DNA of 64,000 nt, taken from the NCBI RefSeq assembly GCF_033115175.1, contig NC_084831.1, forward strand, positions 13,054,540 through 13,118,539. The letters are read 5' to 3'. Both the position numbers and the translations under genes were made by a program. The stretch is from Lepus europaeus (taxonomy: Eukaryota > Chordata > Mammalia > Lagomorpha > Leporidae). Below, in pieces: positions 9,669 through 20,504 of this stretch. Position 1 is the stretch's first letter, and each line of letters starts with the position of its first letter. The notes under the pieces were generated by a model. It did no database searches. It saw only the letters and a program-made list of their open reading frames with translations, and was not told where the DNA came from.

Positions 9669-11394
9669 TCTTTCCGACTTTATCTTCAACCTTTAAGAAA
9701 ACCCGTCAGCTCACACAGATGGCCCAAACCCCAGTGTAAAACCTCAGGGTCTCGGTTCGCTTCCCCTCAGGGCTGTCAGTCCCTTCTCTGGGGTGGAAGT
9801 CCTACCTTCCTTTACCTTTAACATATGGACCAGTCCCATCAGCCCCAGTGCCCTCTCTCCAACCCGCCCCCTCCCCGCCGCCCTCGACATGCAGGGGGCA
9901 CTCAGCCGCCCTCTGTAAGCCGCCCAGGACAGAAACCCAGCTCTGTGGAATCCCGGCGCTGAGCTCTGGATCCCGGGGTTCCCCAACGCCTGAGAGCGAG
10001 CCCAGTCAGAGCATCGGGGCTTGGGTGGGGGCAGGACCGGCCCCGCCGTGGGAGGGCACACCCCTGCCAGGCCGTCCCAAACTGCAGAGCAAGCCCCACT
10101 CCCACTGGGGATTAGCCTCCCCTGGGAACGCAGGAGTCGGGGTGAGCTGCGCGTCTGCACCCCGCGGTTCCCATGGCCCGCGGACAAGCGGCTGGGACTC
10201 CTCGGCAGCCCCACCGGGGAGGAGCGGTCAACCCAGAAGGTGGGGGACTCGACTGAGACCCTTGACCCTAGTGCACCTCACACAGCCGGGGGTGTCAGGG
10301 ATCCCACTCGGGGCTGGCTGCCCTAGCCTGCTCTGCCACCCCCAACCACTATGCTCCCCTCCGAGGGGCTCACAGCTCCCCCACCCCTGCTGAGGGCTAA
10401 AGAGGTGACGCCCTGACCAGCCCCCACACTGCTCTCACCTCCCTGTGGCACCCTCGGCCTCCCTGGAGCGGGTGCCATCTCAGAAACCACAGCCAAGGTC
10501 AAGTCCGTTCCCATCGCCCCGTCCCAGGGGCACAGTGGGTCTGGCCCACAGGTCCGGGAGGGTAGGAGAGGCATCTGCCGAAAGTCAGCCCTGAGCTGAG
10601 CTCAGCTCTAAGCTCCTCGCCTGGCCCTGCCAGGGCCGCCACTCCCTGTGGCTTGGCCCCCCTCACCTCCACGGAGGTGGTCCTGGGCACGGGTCACAGG
10701 CAGCCGAGGGCTGCTGGGGCAGGATTGTGGCCCCAGGGACCCTCTGTGGCCCTAGTAAAGGATGTGCCTTGCGCAAAATGCTGTCCCCAGGACGTGGGGT
10801 GGGGGGAACAGGACGCAGATTAACCAAGGCCACGGAATGAACGGGGGGGCTTCTGGGAGGGTCCCTGGGGGGCGCTGGCTGGCTCAGCACCATGCACTCC
10901 CCAGTGGGGCCTCAGCTTGCCCACTGTTTCCCATCAGTGGTTGCCTGACGATTTCCCAGGGAGCTTCCCCGGGTGGGCGGGGTGAGAGGCTGGCCCAGCG
11001 CTGGAGCCTGGCCACCTCTGCCCAGGTCAGGGCGGGGAATGGCGGCTCCGGCTGAGGCCTGGCTGTGAAACAGCAGGACGCAAGAACCGGGAGGAGCCCA
11101 GAGCCCTCGGGCAGCCCTTCCCAGCCTCCTAGCCAGCACCCACGCCACCCAGACAGGTGGTGCCCAAGTAGGAGCGGGCTCAGGTCTGGGGGATGAGGCT
11201 GCGGACAGAGCAGACTTGAGGGCCACCCAGCTCTCCTAAGAACTTAGCTTTGAAACGCCAAAGATTAAACCGACTGGGAGGCTGGACACATGCCCCAGGT
11301 TCCTACTTCAAGGTCAGGGGCGCGTTCCTGTCCTTGCAGGGGGTGGGGGGACTCAGAGTGCCAGGACGCACCTGAGAGACGACAATCCTTCAAA
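9669..11394. other. intergenic sequence with duplication copy 2
   Basis: Very GC-rich. It contains copy 2 of the local duplication and a perfect 16-nt palindrome, GAGCTGAGCTCAGCTC, at 10593-10608. No exon is recognised. Confidence 0.55.
10391..10555. repeat. local duplication, copy 2
   Basis: Partner of 8728-8902, in the same orientation and about 1.66 kb away. It has a small insertion (TTCCCATCGCCCCG) inside the conserved GGTCAAGTCC...CAGGGGCACAGTG block. Confidence 0.75.
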
Positions 11395-12030
11395 GGTTAA
11401 AGATCGAACCCGCAGGCCCAGCCATCCCACCTGGGGAAATACGTCCCAAGGAAAGGCACCGGCACGCGTGCTCTCTGCAGCCTGCACCAACAGCCCAGGT
11501 GCTGGCTCAGCCTGCGTCCTGCCACAGACGACTGGAGACAGAAAGTGTGGCATTGCCACACCACGGAGTATTACACGGCCATAAAAAGGAGGAAGCGTGG
11601 GTGAGCCCGCGGACACACCAGTCCATGCAGTACGTCAGAAAGGGGCACGCCACGTGTTCTCTCCTTGGGTTCACAACCGCAGAGGGAAGCAGGTGCGCAC
11701 CAGGGAGGGGCTGAGCAAAGGAGACCCACCTGCCACTGGCCGGGAAGGACGCACTCACAGATGGGACACCATGGTGACCGTGGTGGCGTCAAGGTATACT
11801 GTGCACCTGCAGGTCACTGAGAGAGTGCAGTCCACGTGTGCTGGCCACCAAGATGCACCAAGGGGCATACGGCCAGGCACGTGGCAATCACCCTGGCACA
11901 GAGTCCAGGACACTGTGTTGTACCCCCTAAGCAGACTCCTGTGTGTCCACAGAGAGAGACGACTGCGCCCCACTGGGGTGGCTCCCACGGAGCCGGGCTG
12001 GTGGGCAGGGAGAGACGGGCAGTAAGATCA
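11395..12030 (+). mobile_element. old L1 3' end fragment
   Basis: Diagnostic pieces of mammalian L1 3' ends are readable: AGCCATCCCACCTGGGGAAA, CACGGAGTATTACACGGCCA and TAAAAAGGAGGAAG. The ORF is destroyed. The copy is unusually GC-rich, probably drifted to match its surroundings. Confidence 0.7.
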
Positions 12031-12099
12031 GAGTGTGGCGAGATGATAGACAGGGCCAGGGGGCGGAGTGAGGGGCGTGGCAGGGGGCCTGCCCGGGAA

Positions 12100-12240
12100 A
12101 GGCCCTTCTGGGGAGGAACTGAGAGCCGCACAACCACAAGGAGCCCTGGAAACCCGAGGGAAGAGCCTTCCAGGCACAGGCACAGCACAAGCAAAGGCCC
12201 TGGGGTGAAGGGGCTAGTGTGAGTAGAACAAATTCCTCAC
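12100..12240 (-). mobile_element. old L2-like fragment
   Basis: GAAGAGCCTTCCAGGCACAG and AGCAAAGGCCCTGGGGTGA match the reversed L2 pattern 'CCTCAGGGCCTTTGC...GGAA'. Confidence 0.55.
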
Positions 12241-13352
12241 ATGCCAGGAGGTCTGCTCAGCTTTTGGGGACACCTGCCCAGCCCCCCAGCCCGACGCTGG
12301 CACCTTGGGACAGCCGCGCAGTGCATTCCCTGCCTCCCCCATCTCCGGCGACTCAGCCCATCTCGGCGTCACATTTGGACCCAGAGTTGCAAGAAGAGAA
12401 TTCCTGCACCCAAGGAGACCAGACCCCAGGCCGCCAGGGCAGGCTGAGAAAACCCCCAAGAGAGAGGGACTCTGGTCCCCTCCCAGGCTGCGTGGGCTCA
12501 GGTGCCCTGACACGTGCCAGCCTCTGATGGTGGCGCCCCGCCCTGGCAGACAACGCTTGCCCAAGAGGAGGTGACCCTGGACCTCCTGGCCTGGGGACCA
12601 GCTCTGCCAGGGGTGACGAGACAGTGACAGCAGGGTAGGGAGAGCAGGGGAGGGCAGGCCGTCCCCTGACTGCACCCGTGGACCCCAGCCCTCCCCAGAG
12701 GACAGGGCGGAGGGTGCAGAGCCGGGGCGGGGGAGGGGCGCGCTGCGAGCAGGTTTTCCCACCGAGGGCTGGGCTGGCTGATGTTCCAGACTGAAGTGTC
12801 AGGCAGAGACAGGCAGACAGGGTGGAGGGAGGCAGCAGGCAGGTCCCCACCCCGCGGTGGCTCGGCTGGCAGCTCAGCGCAGCAGCCCCACGCCGTGGCC
12901 GGCAGCCCCTCGCGGATGCTGAGGTCTCCGGGCCCCTGCCTTCGGCCGCACTCCCCTCTCAGGGACACCCCCAGCTCCTGTCACCCTCTCAGTGCCCCGG
13001 GGACTCCATGCAGCCCCTGGCCTCGCACCCTGTCCTGCGCTGTCCTCTCGCTGCCCTTGACATCCCGTCTCTGTCCAAGTCCCGTCCCCCCAGGCCCCCC
13101 TACGGCCTCACTGCCCCTCCTGTCCACAGCACACCCCAGAGGGACACCCCTAACTCTGCCTGGCAAGAAGACAGAAGATGACTGGAAGCCAGCTGCGGGT
13201 CTGCAGCCCCCCCTGAACCGCGCGACCACCCACGTAGAGGCCACGCAGCCGGTCACACTTCAGCACCGGCCTGGTCAGCCCCCCAGGGCCGGCCCCCCAC
13301 TTATGGTAAACACCCTAGGCAGAGAGGACAGCAGCCGCACTGCCGGGGCGAG
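12241..13352. other. intergenic sequence, no gene recognised
   Basis: GC-rich, C/G-skewed unique sequence with long chance open frames but no exon structure. Confidence 0.55.
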
Positions 13353-13394
13353 GGTGGACGTCTCTAGAACCAAAGAGAATAGGAGACAGCTGGG
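13353..13394. repeat. 40-nt dispersed repeat, copy 1 (split by a CSINE)
   Basis: Near-identical to 15478-15518 apart from a 2-nt indel and two substitutions. It shares GTGGACGTCTCTAGAACCA and AGACAGCT. The CSINE at 13392 inserted into its 3' end. Confidence 0.8.
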
Positions 13395-13720
13395 GTCCGG
13401 CGTTGCGGTGCGGTGGGCTAAGCCACTGCTTGCAGCGTTCGCATCCCGGCTGGGCCACTCCAATCCAGCTCCCTGCTAATGCGCCTGGGAAAGCAGGGGA
13501 AGATGGCCCAAGGGCTCGGGGCCCTGCCACCCATGTGGGAGACCCGGATGGAGTTCCAGGCTCCTGGCTCGGCCTGGTCAATCCCTGGCCACAGTGGCCA
13601 AGATGGCCATTTGGGGAGTGAATCAGCGGGGGGAAGATTTCTCTTTCTTCCTCTCTCTCTCTGTCTCCCTCCCTTTCTCACTCTGCCTTTCAAATAAAAT
13701 AAACAATTTAAAAAAAAAAA
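13392..13720 (+). mobile_element. CSINE, classic subtype, with target-site duplication
   Basis: Flanked by AGACAGCT at 13384-13391 and 13721-13728. The body lacks part of the region between the A and B boxes. Confidence 0.93.
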
Positions 13721-13764
13721 AGACAGCTAAATGCTGTGCATGAAGAAAACAGATCCCTGTCTTG

Positions 13765-13850
13765 AAGCCGCTCACGGACCCCGGCCCTGCGAGGTCCCCG
13801 TTGTCCCAAGCCCAGCCTCCAGTCTGCCTATCTGTAAAATGGGAGGGTAA
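13765..13850 (+). mobile_element. MIR fragment
   Basis: Contains the MIR-like CTATCTGTAAAATGGGAGGG. Confidence 0.6.
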
Positions 13851-14263
13851 GACACAGTCGGGGAGATGGAAGGTTCCAGAAGCAAGAAGCTGGAGCCCCG
13901 TGGCCCCGTGCTCAGGGCAGCAGCGGGGGAGGGAGGAGGTGGGTGTAGCTGAGCCTGGTGTAGGACAGGGACAGGGATCCCATGGGGGATGGGGTCCGAG
14001 TTTGGGACAGGTCTCAAAGGTGAGGGACAGGGCAACCTGCAGTCCCTGGTGGTGGCAGGATGGCCTGCGCACACGCCCGACGTGCTGCCGAGCTGGGCCC
14101 GGGGCCGGACCTGGCCTCCCCATGCAACCACAGAGCGGCAGCCCCTCCCCAGGAGGACTGGCCCTGCGCTGGGTGCCTCCCCCCGCTCACCCAGTGACCT
14201 GCGACCTCGTTGAGGGCTGTGGCTTGGGTGGGGGCAGGTGTTACTATCAGGCTCTGCCTCCCC

Positions 14264-14280
14264 CGCCACAAGGGGGCGCC
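14264..14280 (+). promoter_or_regulatory. candidate CTCF site
   Basis: CGCCACAAGGGGGCGCC is a close match to CCACnAGGGGGCGC, in the same orientation as the 5055 motif. Confidence 0.4.
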
Positions 14281-14719
14281 CTCCCATGGCCTGGGAGGAC
14301 CGAGGACGGAGTCTCGGGCTCTCCTGCTCCTAACAAGCTCCAAACGGGCTCGTCTGGGAGATGATGACACCTGACCAAATCCCAGCCGTGTTTCTGCGCC
14401 CTGGCTCCAAGGGTGGCCTTAACACTAAGCCCAGAGCTGACCCGGAGCTGGGGTCACCAAGCCCTCCTACTCCCCGCCCACACGGTTCCCTGCACAGCGC
14501 GCTCTTGTCTGAAGGTGGGCCACCTGCTGCTGCCTAGGGTGCTAGGGACAAATCCATCCCCTCCAAGACTGCCGAGCTGGGAGGGGGGAGGGGCGGCTCA
14601 GCAGCTCTGCCGGGGGCTGCCGGGGCCAGGGGAGCAGAATAGGGCAGGGGCCAGACTGGGAGCTAGGACTCCAGGCTCTGTGCACACTCGGGAATGAACC
14701 ACTCACAAGAGCAGCCCAG

Positions 14720-14915
14720 CCCGCAGGCTCTGGAGTGCGTCACAGCCGGGTTTCTGTCCCCGCTCCGCCGCGACCCCCCCTCCCAGGAGACCTCAGGGGA
14801 AGCGCTCGGCTTCTCTGAGCCTCTGTTTTCCTCTCTGTGAAGTGGGGATGATCCGACGTCTGCTCCGAGGAGTCCAACAAGAGTTGATGCCCGCCGATGA
14901 GTGCTCGACAGATGT
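14720..14915 (+). mobile_element. MIR fragment
   Basis: TCTGAGCCTCTGTTTTCCTC followed by GTGAAGTGGGGATGATCC is the MIR 3' core. Confidence 0.7.
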
Positions 14916-15349
14916 CCCCGCCGTCCCCGCCGAGACGCCCACACAGGCAGAGCAGAGCTTCTCAGGGAAAGAACCCTCCAGGCTGCCCACCTGCTGGTGC
15001 CTCGCCCCTCCCTGACTCCCCGGACTGGGCACACAGGATGCGCTCCGTGAGTGGAGTGGAACTGGTGTCATTCCGAGCATCAACAGAAGGAGGCGCCTTA
15101 GTGGCCACTAGTGCCAACCTCCGCAGGCCGGGGCCCCAGACTCTGCGTCACATCCTCTCAGGGGCTGGCGAGAAGCTTCCGGGAGCCCCAGGCGGAGGAA
15201 GGCTCTTGTGAGCCTCTGGTGTTAGAGCTGGGCACACGGGCTGGTGCCACCGCCCGTCCACTGCAGCCAGGCCGCCCTCTCTCTGGCCTCCCAGCCTCCC
15301 CGTGAGCAGCTCACACTAAGAGCTGTGTGGGTTAGTGACGGTGCCCCTC

Positions 15350-15460
15350 GCTTGCCCAGCCTCGGGCTAAGTGCTTGGTGCTCCTGCAGCATCCTTTTGG
15401 GGCTGAGAAAGCAGAGGCCCAGAGAGGCTGAGCCATTTGCCCAAGGTGCACAGCACGGTG
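15350..15460 (-). mobile_element. MIR fragment
   Basis: GCTGAGAAAGCAGAGGCCCA and TTGCCCAAGGTGCACAGCA are the reversed MIR core. Confidence 0.65.
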
Positions 15461-15477
15461 AGTGGGGTGGGGTGGGG

Positions 15478-15518
15478 GTGGACGTCTCTAGAACCAGAGA
15501 ATAGAAGACAGCTAGGGG
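15478..15518. repeat. 40-nt dispersed repeat, copy 2
   Basis: Intact counterpart of 13353-13394. It ends AGACAGCTAGGGGCC, showing the sequence before the CSINE insertion in copy 1. Confidence 0.8.
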
Positions 15519-16083
15519 CCAGAGCTGGTCATACAGCAAGGCTTCCCTGTAATATACCACTTGTGGCCTTCTGGGTGGCCCAGGGGTGGGTTGGCGCCTG
15601 CCACAGAGGGCAAAGTCCTTGGTCTGGGCCTGTCCAGCCAGCAGCTGAGCACACGTCCTAAGCGGGGGGCTCCCGCCTGAGTTGTGGTGGAGGCCACGCC
15701 GGGGACAATGCTATCCAAGGTCATGTCCGGCTCTGAGGCCTGGGTAGCAGGTGGAGAGCGCCGCAGTGCTGGGGCCGAATTCTGGCTGTGTGACCCTGGA
15801 CAGCGGCCCTGCCTATGCCTTCAGCCCTGCCCGGCCTCCCTGGATAAACGGGACCACAGACGCCAGAGCCACGTTGGGCAGCCGTTTCTTCGAGCCCACA
15901 GCCCACAGCCTTTCCTGGGCTGGCTCCGAGCTGCTGGTTAGCCCTGGTGGGGATGGCAAGAAAGGAGTCCCAAGGGGGACTCCTTGTGGTGGTGCCGTGA
16001 CTCGGATAGCTGGACCGGTCGCTGGAAGCAGGTGGTGCGTCGCTGGGAACCTAAGACAGGCACCACTCCGCGCCATAAATAAC
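15519..16083. other. intergenic sequence with a MIR scrap
   Basis: TTCTGGCTGTGTGACCCTGG at 15780-15799 is a MIR fragment. The last 120 nt before 16084 may be degraded internal ERV sequence, given the polypurine tract next to it. Confidence 0.4.
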
Positions 16084-16098
16084 AAAAAAAGGGGGAGC
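16084..16098 (+). other. polypurine-tract-like sequence before an LTR
   Basis: AAAAAAAGGGGGAGC immediately precedes a TGTGGGGAACC start. That is the layout of a retroviral polypurine tract at a 3' LTR. Confidence 0.5.
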
Positions 16099-16450
16099 TG
16101 TGGGGAACCGCAGGCTGGCCACCTGTGGGAACCTCCTCTACATGGTTTGCAGCAATCGGTCGACCACAAGGCCTACGAAAACAACCAGGTGAAACAGATG
16201 AAACAGAATGGACTCTGCATAAACTAGGAAGAACCAGGTGAAACAGATGAACTTTCGACCTGAGGCTGTACGCGCCCTTTCATCTGATTGGACGATACCA
16301 GCATAAAGGGACATTGGGATCTGGGCGGGGGCGCGGCCGCCGCTGTTGGCGGCCGCTGCCGTGGCCCCTCCTCTTCTTTTCTCCTCTCCCCACTTTCCTT
16401 CTGCCCCCACAAATATAAAGTTCCTTGAGAACCGAAAAAAAGAAAAGGCA
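16099..16450 (+). mobile_element. LTR-like element (3' LTR of a degraded ERV)
   Basis: Starts with TG after a polypurine tract. It contains a 20-nt direct repeat (16184-16203 and 16231-16250; core CCAGGTGAAACAGATGAA), as expected of U3 enhancers, then GCATAAAGGGACA, a CpG-rich segment (16325-16365) and AATATAAAG near 16412. An A-rich stretch (16434-16447) follows, so either the LTR ends near there or this is a retroposed transcript end. A class II (betaretrovirus-like) origin is only a guess. No open viral gene remains. Confidence 0.5.
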
Positions 16451-16859
16451 TTGGCTGAGAGCACCCTCTGCAGGGTGGGCCGTGTGGGCTCGCGTCTGGG
16501 CCCTGGGGCTTTCTCCTGGCCAGGTGCCCAAGCTACTCCGAGGATGGCGCCGGCCTGGGGAGCAGTGGGCACCAGGCGGCCTCTGTGTGCCTGCGCATGT
16601 CCACTTTATTACCTCCAGGGGGTGGGCGGGCCCTTGGTGAGATGGTCCAATCAACAACTTTTTGAGACATGAAAACAGACCCAAAGAGGGGCAGGGACTT
16701 GCCCACGCTTGTGGGTCCCAGACATGGCCGGGCTCACAGCTGTGTCGGGAAACTGACAGCCGAACCACCCGGAGGAAGTGCCCGTGGCCAGGAGCTCCCC
16801 ACACGTGGCTCGCGCCAGATTCCATGTTGACTTGACCACTTTGAATCCACACTAAGCCC

Positions 16860-16995
16860 AACACGTGCCTCGCTCAGGTAGGGTGCTCACTCCTCACCTC
16901 CACCCTAGGAGGCCCCATTTGACAGATGAGGAAACTGAGGCCTCCCTGTCAGAAGTGACAGAGCACTTCGCACTGGGATGTGGCAGAACTGCAAG
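16860..16995 (-). mobile_element. MIR fragment
   Basis: CCCCATTTGACAGATGAGGA and AACTGAGGCC mark the MIR core. Confidence 0.7.
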
Positions 16996-17209
16996 GATTT
17001 AAACACATTTTGCACTGAAGTCAGCGTTTCTCTCAACTCAATTTTCCAGCAGATTTTTTGAACACCCTTGGACTCACCGGCTCTATACAGATGAAGTCAG
17101 CCAAACCCAGGGTTCAGACAAAGCCTGGATGTGGGAAGAGACAGGACACCACCGAGCCTCCCGCGGCCGCTCTACAGGCCGTCTGCCCCTTCCGTAGGGA
17201 GGAGGAGCC

Positions 17210-17340
17210 CGCCGTTGGGAGTCCGACAGATTAGGGTTCCAAGTCGAGTTCTGCCTCTTGCAGCCTGTGCAGTGTTGGGTGAGTGAATCCACCTTTCTGA
17301 ACCTCTGTCTCACGTACCCCCGAGAACTATGAGCATAGTG
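17210..17340 (+). mobile_element. MIR fragment
   Basis: GAGTTCTGCCTCTTGCAGCC to TTCTGAACCTCTGTCTCACG, in typical MIR order. Confidence 0.65.
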
Positions 17341-17814
17341 GTAACCATGGCAACCACCAGACACGCTGACATACCTGCACCTTGCATGTGGCTAAATCCT
17401 GCAGGTGAGGATCCCGACCCCTCCAGGGCTTGTCCAAGGTCGCCAAGCCACGGGGCCTCTTGCTGAGGCAGGGTCCAGTTGCCGACCCAGGGGGCCCTGG
17501 TGCCAGCCCTGGGCAGCAGTTGCGTCTGCCTGTCCATTCTTTGGACCTCCTAGGCGGCCTCCCTGCCTTTATTCTTGTTAACAGAACTGGTCAACGCAAG
17601 CCTCCTCAACCTGCCCCCGTTTTTTGCATTCCCAGCTCTGGGTTCAGAGTCTGGACAGGGGCATCTGATGGGCCAAGTCCTGGTCACATGACCACATCCC
17701 AGCTGCAAGGGAGGCTGGCAAGGCCATCAGAGGAGACTGTGGGCGTGGCCTCCATACGATGCCTCCTCCCAGACCAGGAGGTGGACTCAGGTGTCCACTA
17801 AAGATAGATGTCTG
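17341..17814. other. intergenic sequence, nothing recognised
   Basis: Unique sequence without gene or repeat evidence. Confidence 0.55.
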
Positions 17815-18110
17815 AGGGTCAGTGAGTGGGGTAAGCCGCCGCCTGCAACACCTACATCCCATATCTGAACACTGGTTCCAGTCCCCGCTGCTCCACTTCC
17901 GGTCCAGCTCCCTGCATATGCACCTGGGAAAGCAGTGGAAGATGGCCCAACCACAGTCACATGGGAGTCCTGGATGGAGTTGGGGGCTCTTGGCTTTGGC
18001 CTGGCCCAGCCTTGGCCATTGCAGCCATTTGGAGAGTGAACCAGTGGCTGGAAGATCTTTATCTCTCTGTCACTGTGCCTTTCAAATAAATTAAAAAAAA
18101 AAAAAAAAAA
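17815..18110 (+). mobile_element. CSINE, classic subtype
   Basis: The head is diverged (GTCAGTGAGTGGGGTAAGCC). The body is clear and the tail ends in 18 A. The GGGCCC block after CCCAA is missing. Confidence 0.92.
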
Positions 18111-18309
18111 GGACAGGTGCCTGGCTTGCCCTGGGGTCACCCAGGAGGACAGAGTTGGTCCTGGCATTTTATAGAGACGCTCTGGTGTCAGACGACAACG
18201 TGGGAAGCTGACACATGGGTGACAGATGGGTGTCTGCACGGACACCTCCAACGACTGAAGTCTCCCTCACCCTAAACAGCCCAGTAGGAGCTCTGCTGCC
18301 TTTCGGGGG

Positions 18310-18530
18310 ACCCAGGCCCTGCTGGGGCTCAGTCATTCACAGCCGAAGCACTTCCGTTCCCCAAGCATCCCCTGGGTAGGCACCAGGCGGGCCCCAAGGC
18401 TTGTTCCATTTACACACCAAGGAAGAGAGGCCAGGAGAGCTGAAGGGCTTTGTCCCAGGCGACATAGCCAGCCCTCAACCCAAATCCGACCCCTGCCACT
18501 CTGCTGGGTCGTCTGATCAGAGCTGAGTGG
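18310..18530 (-). mobile_element. MIR fragment
   Basis: ACACACCAAGGAAGAGAGGC and TTTGTCCCAGGCGACATAGC read as a reversed MIR. Confidence 0.6.
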
Positions 18531-18946
18531 CTGTGACGGGCACAGCAGGCTGGAGGGGCTGTGGAGGCCCTGTGCTGGCCCACGGGGTCCCAGCACGGTC
18601 CCACGTAGGGGAAGCCGCTGCACAAAGATCAAAGCCAAGGTTTCTGGGACCTGCTCCCCTGGGGGCCCTGTCATGCCGCCACCACCAACACCAACACTCC
18701 AGGCCTGTGCAGCTGCAAGTCCCCCAGGCGCCCCAGCTCTCCGGGCGGAGGCCGCAGTGCGATCCCTGTCTGGGTCTCACCTCTGCCGCTAAGAGCAAGG
18801 GCTTCCTCCAGGTCAGGAATCAGCGTGCTTGGCAAGCAAGAGCCAGGGTCACCAAAGCTCGACAACAAAAACACAGGATGCAAGTCTGGATGTCAGAGAA
18901 ATAACCAGGATGTCTGTTCTGAAGTCTGTCCCAACTGTTGATGGGA
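18531..18946. other. intergenic sequence, nothing recognised
   Basis: GC-rich unique sequence. Confidence 0.55.
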
Positions 18947-19255
18947 TTTTTTTTTTTTTTTTTTAATTTGACAGGCAGAGTTAGACAGTGAGAGGGAGAG
19001 ACAGAGAGAAAGGTCTTCCTTCCGTTGGTTCACCCCCCAAATGGCTGCTACGGCCGGATCTATGCCGATCCGAAGCCAGGAGCCAGGCGCTTCCTCCTGG
19101 TCTCCCATACAGGTGCAGGGGCCCAACCACTTGGGCCTTCTCGGGCCACAGCAGAGAGCTGGGTTGGAAGAGGAGCAATCGGGACTAGAACCTGGCGCCC
19201 ATATGGGATGCCGGCGAAGCAGGAAGAGGATTAACCAAGTGAGCCACGGCCGGCC
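18947..19255 (-). mobile_element. CSINE, mosaic of two subtypes
   Basis: The tail and 3' half (TTTGACAGGCAGAGTTAGAC) and the extreme head (AGCCACGGCCGGCC) are of the GGCC subtype. The stretch GGCGCCCATATGGGATGCCG between the boxes is of the classic subtype. Confidence 0.9.
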
Positions 19256-20119
19256 CTACAAGGGATATTCTTATACTAAAACATCTGTCATTGACAAGCT
19301 CAACTTGAACTCAGCATCCTGACTTCCCTCTGGCGGCTTAAGCCTACTGCATGCAAGGTACCCTGTCCTGGAGCCCCAATTCCCCCGTGGTAACTGAACC
19401 AGCCACGCCCACCTCAGCAAGCATGGGTGAGTGCGGTCAGGCACTGGACACAGCCCCTGTGTGAGCACAGGCTGAGGTAGGGGTGCCGAGGCCAAAACCA
19501 GGAAAATGGGAAGGGCGGCGGGCCCGTTAGCCACGGCCTGGGACACTCTCGTGGGTTCCCTTTGGAGGTGCTCATAGTCCCTTTCGGCAACGGGAGCAGG
19601 AGCAAGCGGGGTAGGTGACCCAAGGCAAACTAAGCCGGGAGATTCAGCCCCCGGTTGTCACTTCAGGAGCCGGGAGAGAAGACAAGAGTGGCATTGTCTG
19701 GCTGTCTGCAGGCACGCTGGGCAGGGCCAGGACCCTGTCCCCATGAAGTGGCAGATATTTGCCCTATGAAGGGACCAGGGCTGGGATACCTGCAGCCTCC
19801 CCCAACACAAGCCCCCCTGTAACCGCCCTGTGGCCCTGACATTAGGGACGAGTGGAGCCCACGTGTCTGTCCTGCCATCCCAATGCAGAGTTGGTTCCCA
19901 GGGCCTTGCCCCTCACCCGCTCCAGCCCTAAGCAGAGTTCCCTGTGAACAGCCTGTTAACCCATGGCTGCGGCTGCCCCACCCACTGGGACCTGGCCAAG
20001 CCCTGGCTCCTGGAGCTGTGCTCTCCAGCTGGGAGCTGGGATGAGTTAACTAAGTCCATACCCAGACCAGAGGGAGAGCAAGATCAGGCAAATGAGCAGG
20101 GCTCAGGCCACCTAGGCAG
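19256..20119. other. intergenic sequence, nothing recognised
   Basis: Unique sequence with no gene, RNA or repeat signal. Confidence 0.55.
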
Positions 20120-20205
20120 ACGGGCTGCATCCTGCTTACAGGCTGTGCAGCCTTGGGCGAGTGAGTTTGCCTCTCTGAGCCTATGGTTCCCTCTCTTTAA
20201 ATCAG
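20120..20205 (+). mobile_element. MIR fragment
   Basis: GCTGTGCAGCCTTGGGCGAG then TGCCTCTCTGAGCCTATGG. Confidence 0.7.
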
Positions 20206-20224
20206 GGCCAACACAGGGCCACTG

Positions 20225-20504
20225 CTGTGACCAGCACGTTAAGCCACCATCTATAGTGCCGGCATCCCACATGGGCGCCAGTTCAAGTCCCGGCTGCTTC
20301 ACTTCCAATCCAGTTCCCTGCTAGTGTGCCTGGGAAAGCAGCAGGGCATGGCCCAAATGCTTGGGCCCCTGCACCCATGTGGGAGACCTGGAGGAAGCTC
20401 CTGACTTTGGCCTGGCCCAGCCCTGGCCATGCAGCCATTTGGGGAGTGAACCAGCAGATGGAAGATCTCTCTCTGTAATTCTGACTTATAAATAAATCTA
20501 AAAT
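20225..20504 (+). mobile_element. CSINE, classic subtype
   Basis: The head is truncated at CTGTGACCAGCACGTTAAGC, with a complete B box and tail. It inserted directly after the MIR. Confidence 0.91.

Noticed and set aside
12781-13479. Long open frame of 232 codons on the + strand
   Set aside because: GC-rich region with low stop-codon density. The composition is Pro/Ser/Arg-rich, there is no known motif, and the end runs into a CSINE.
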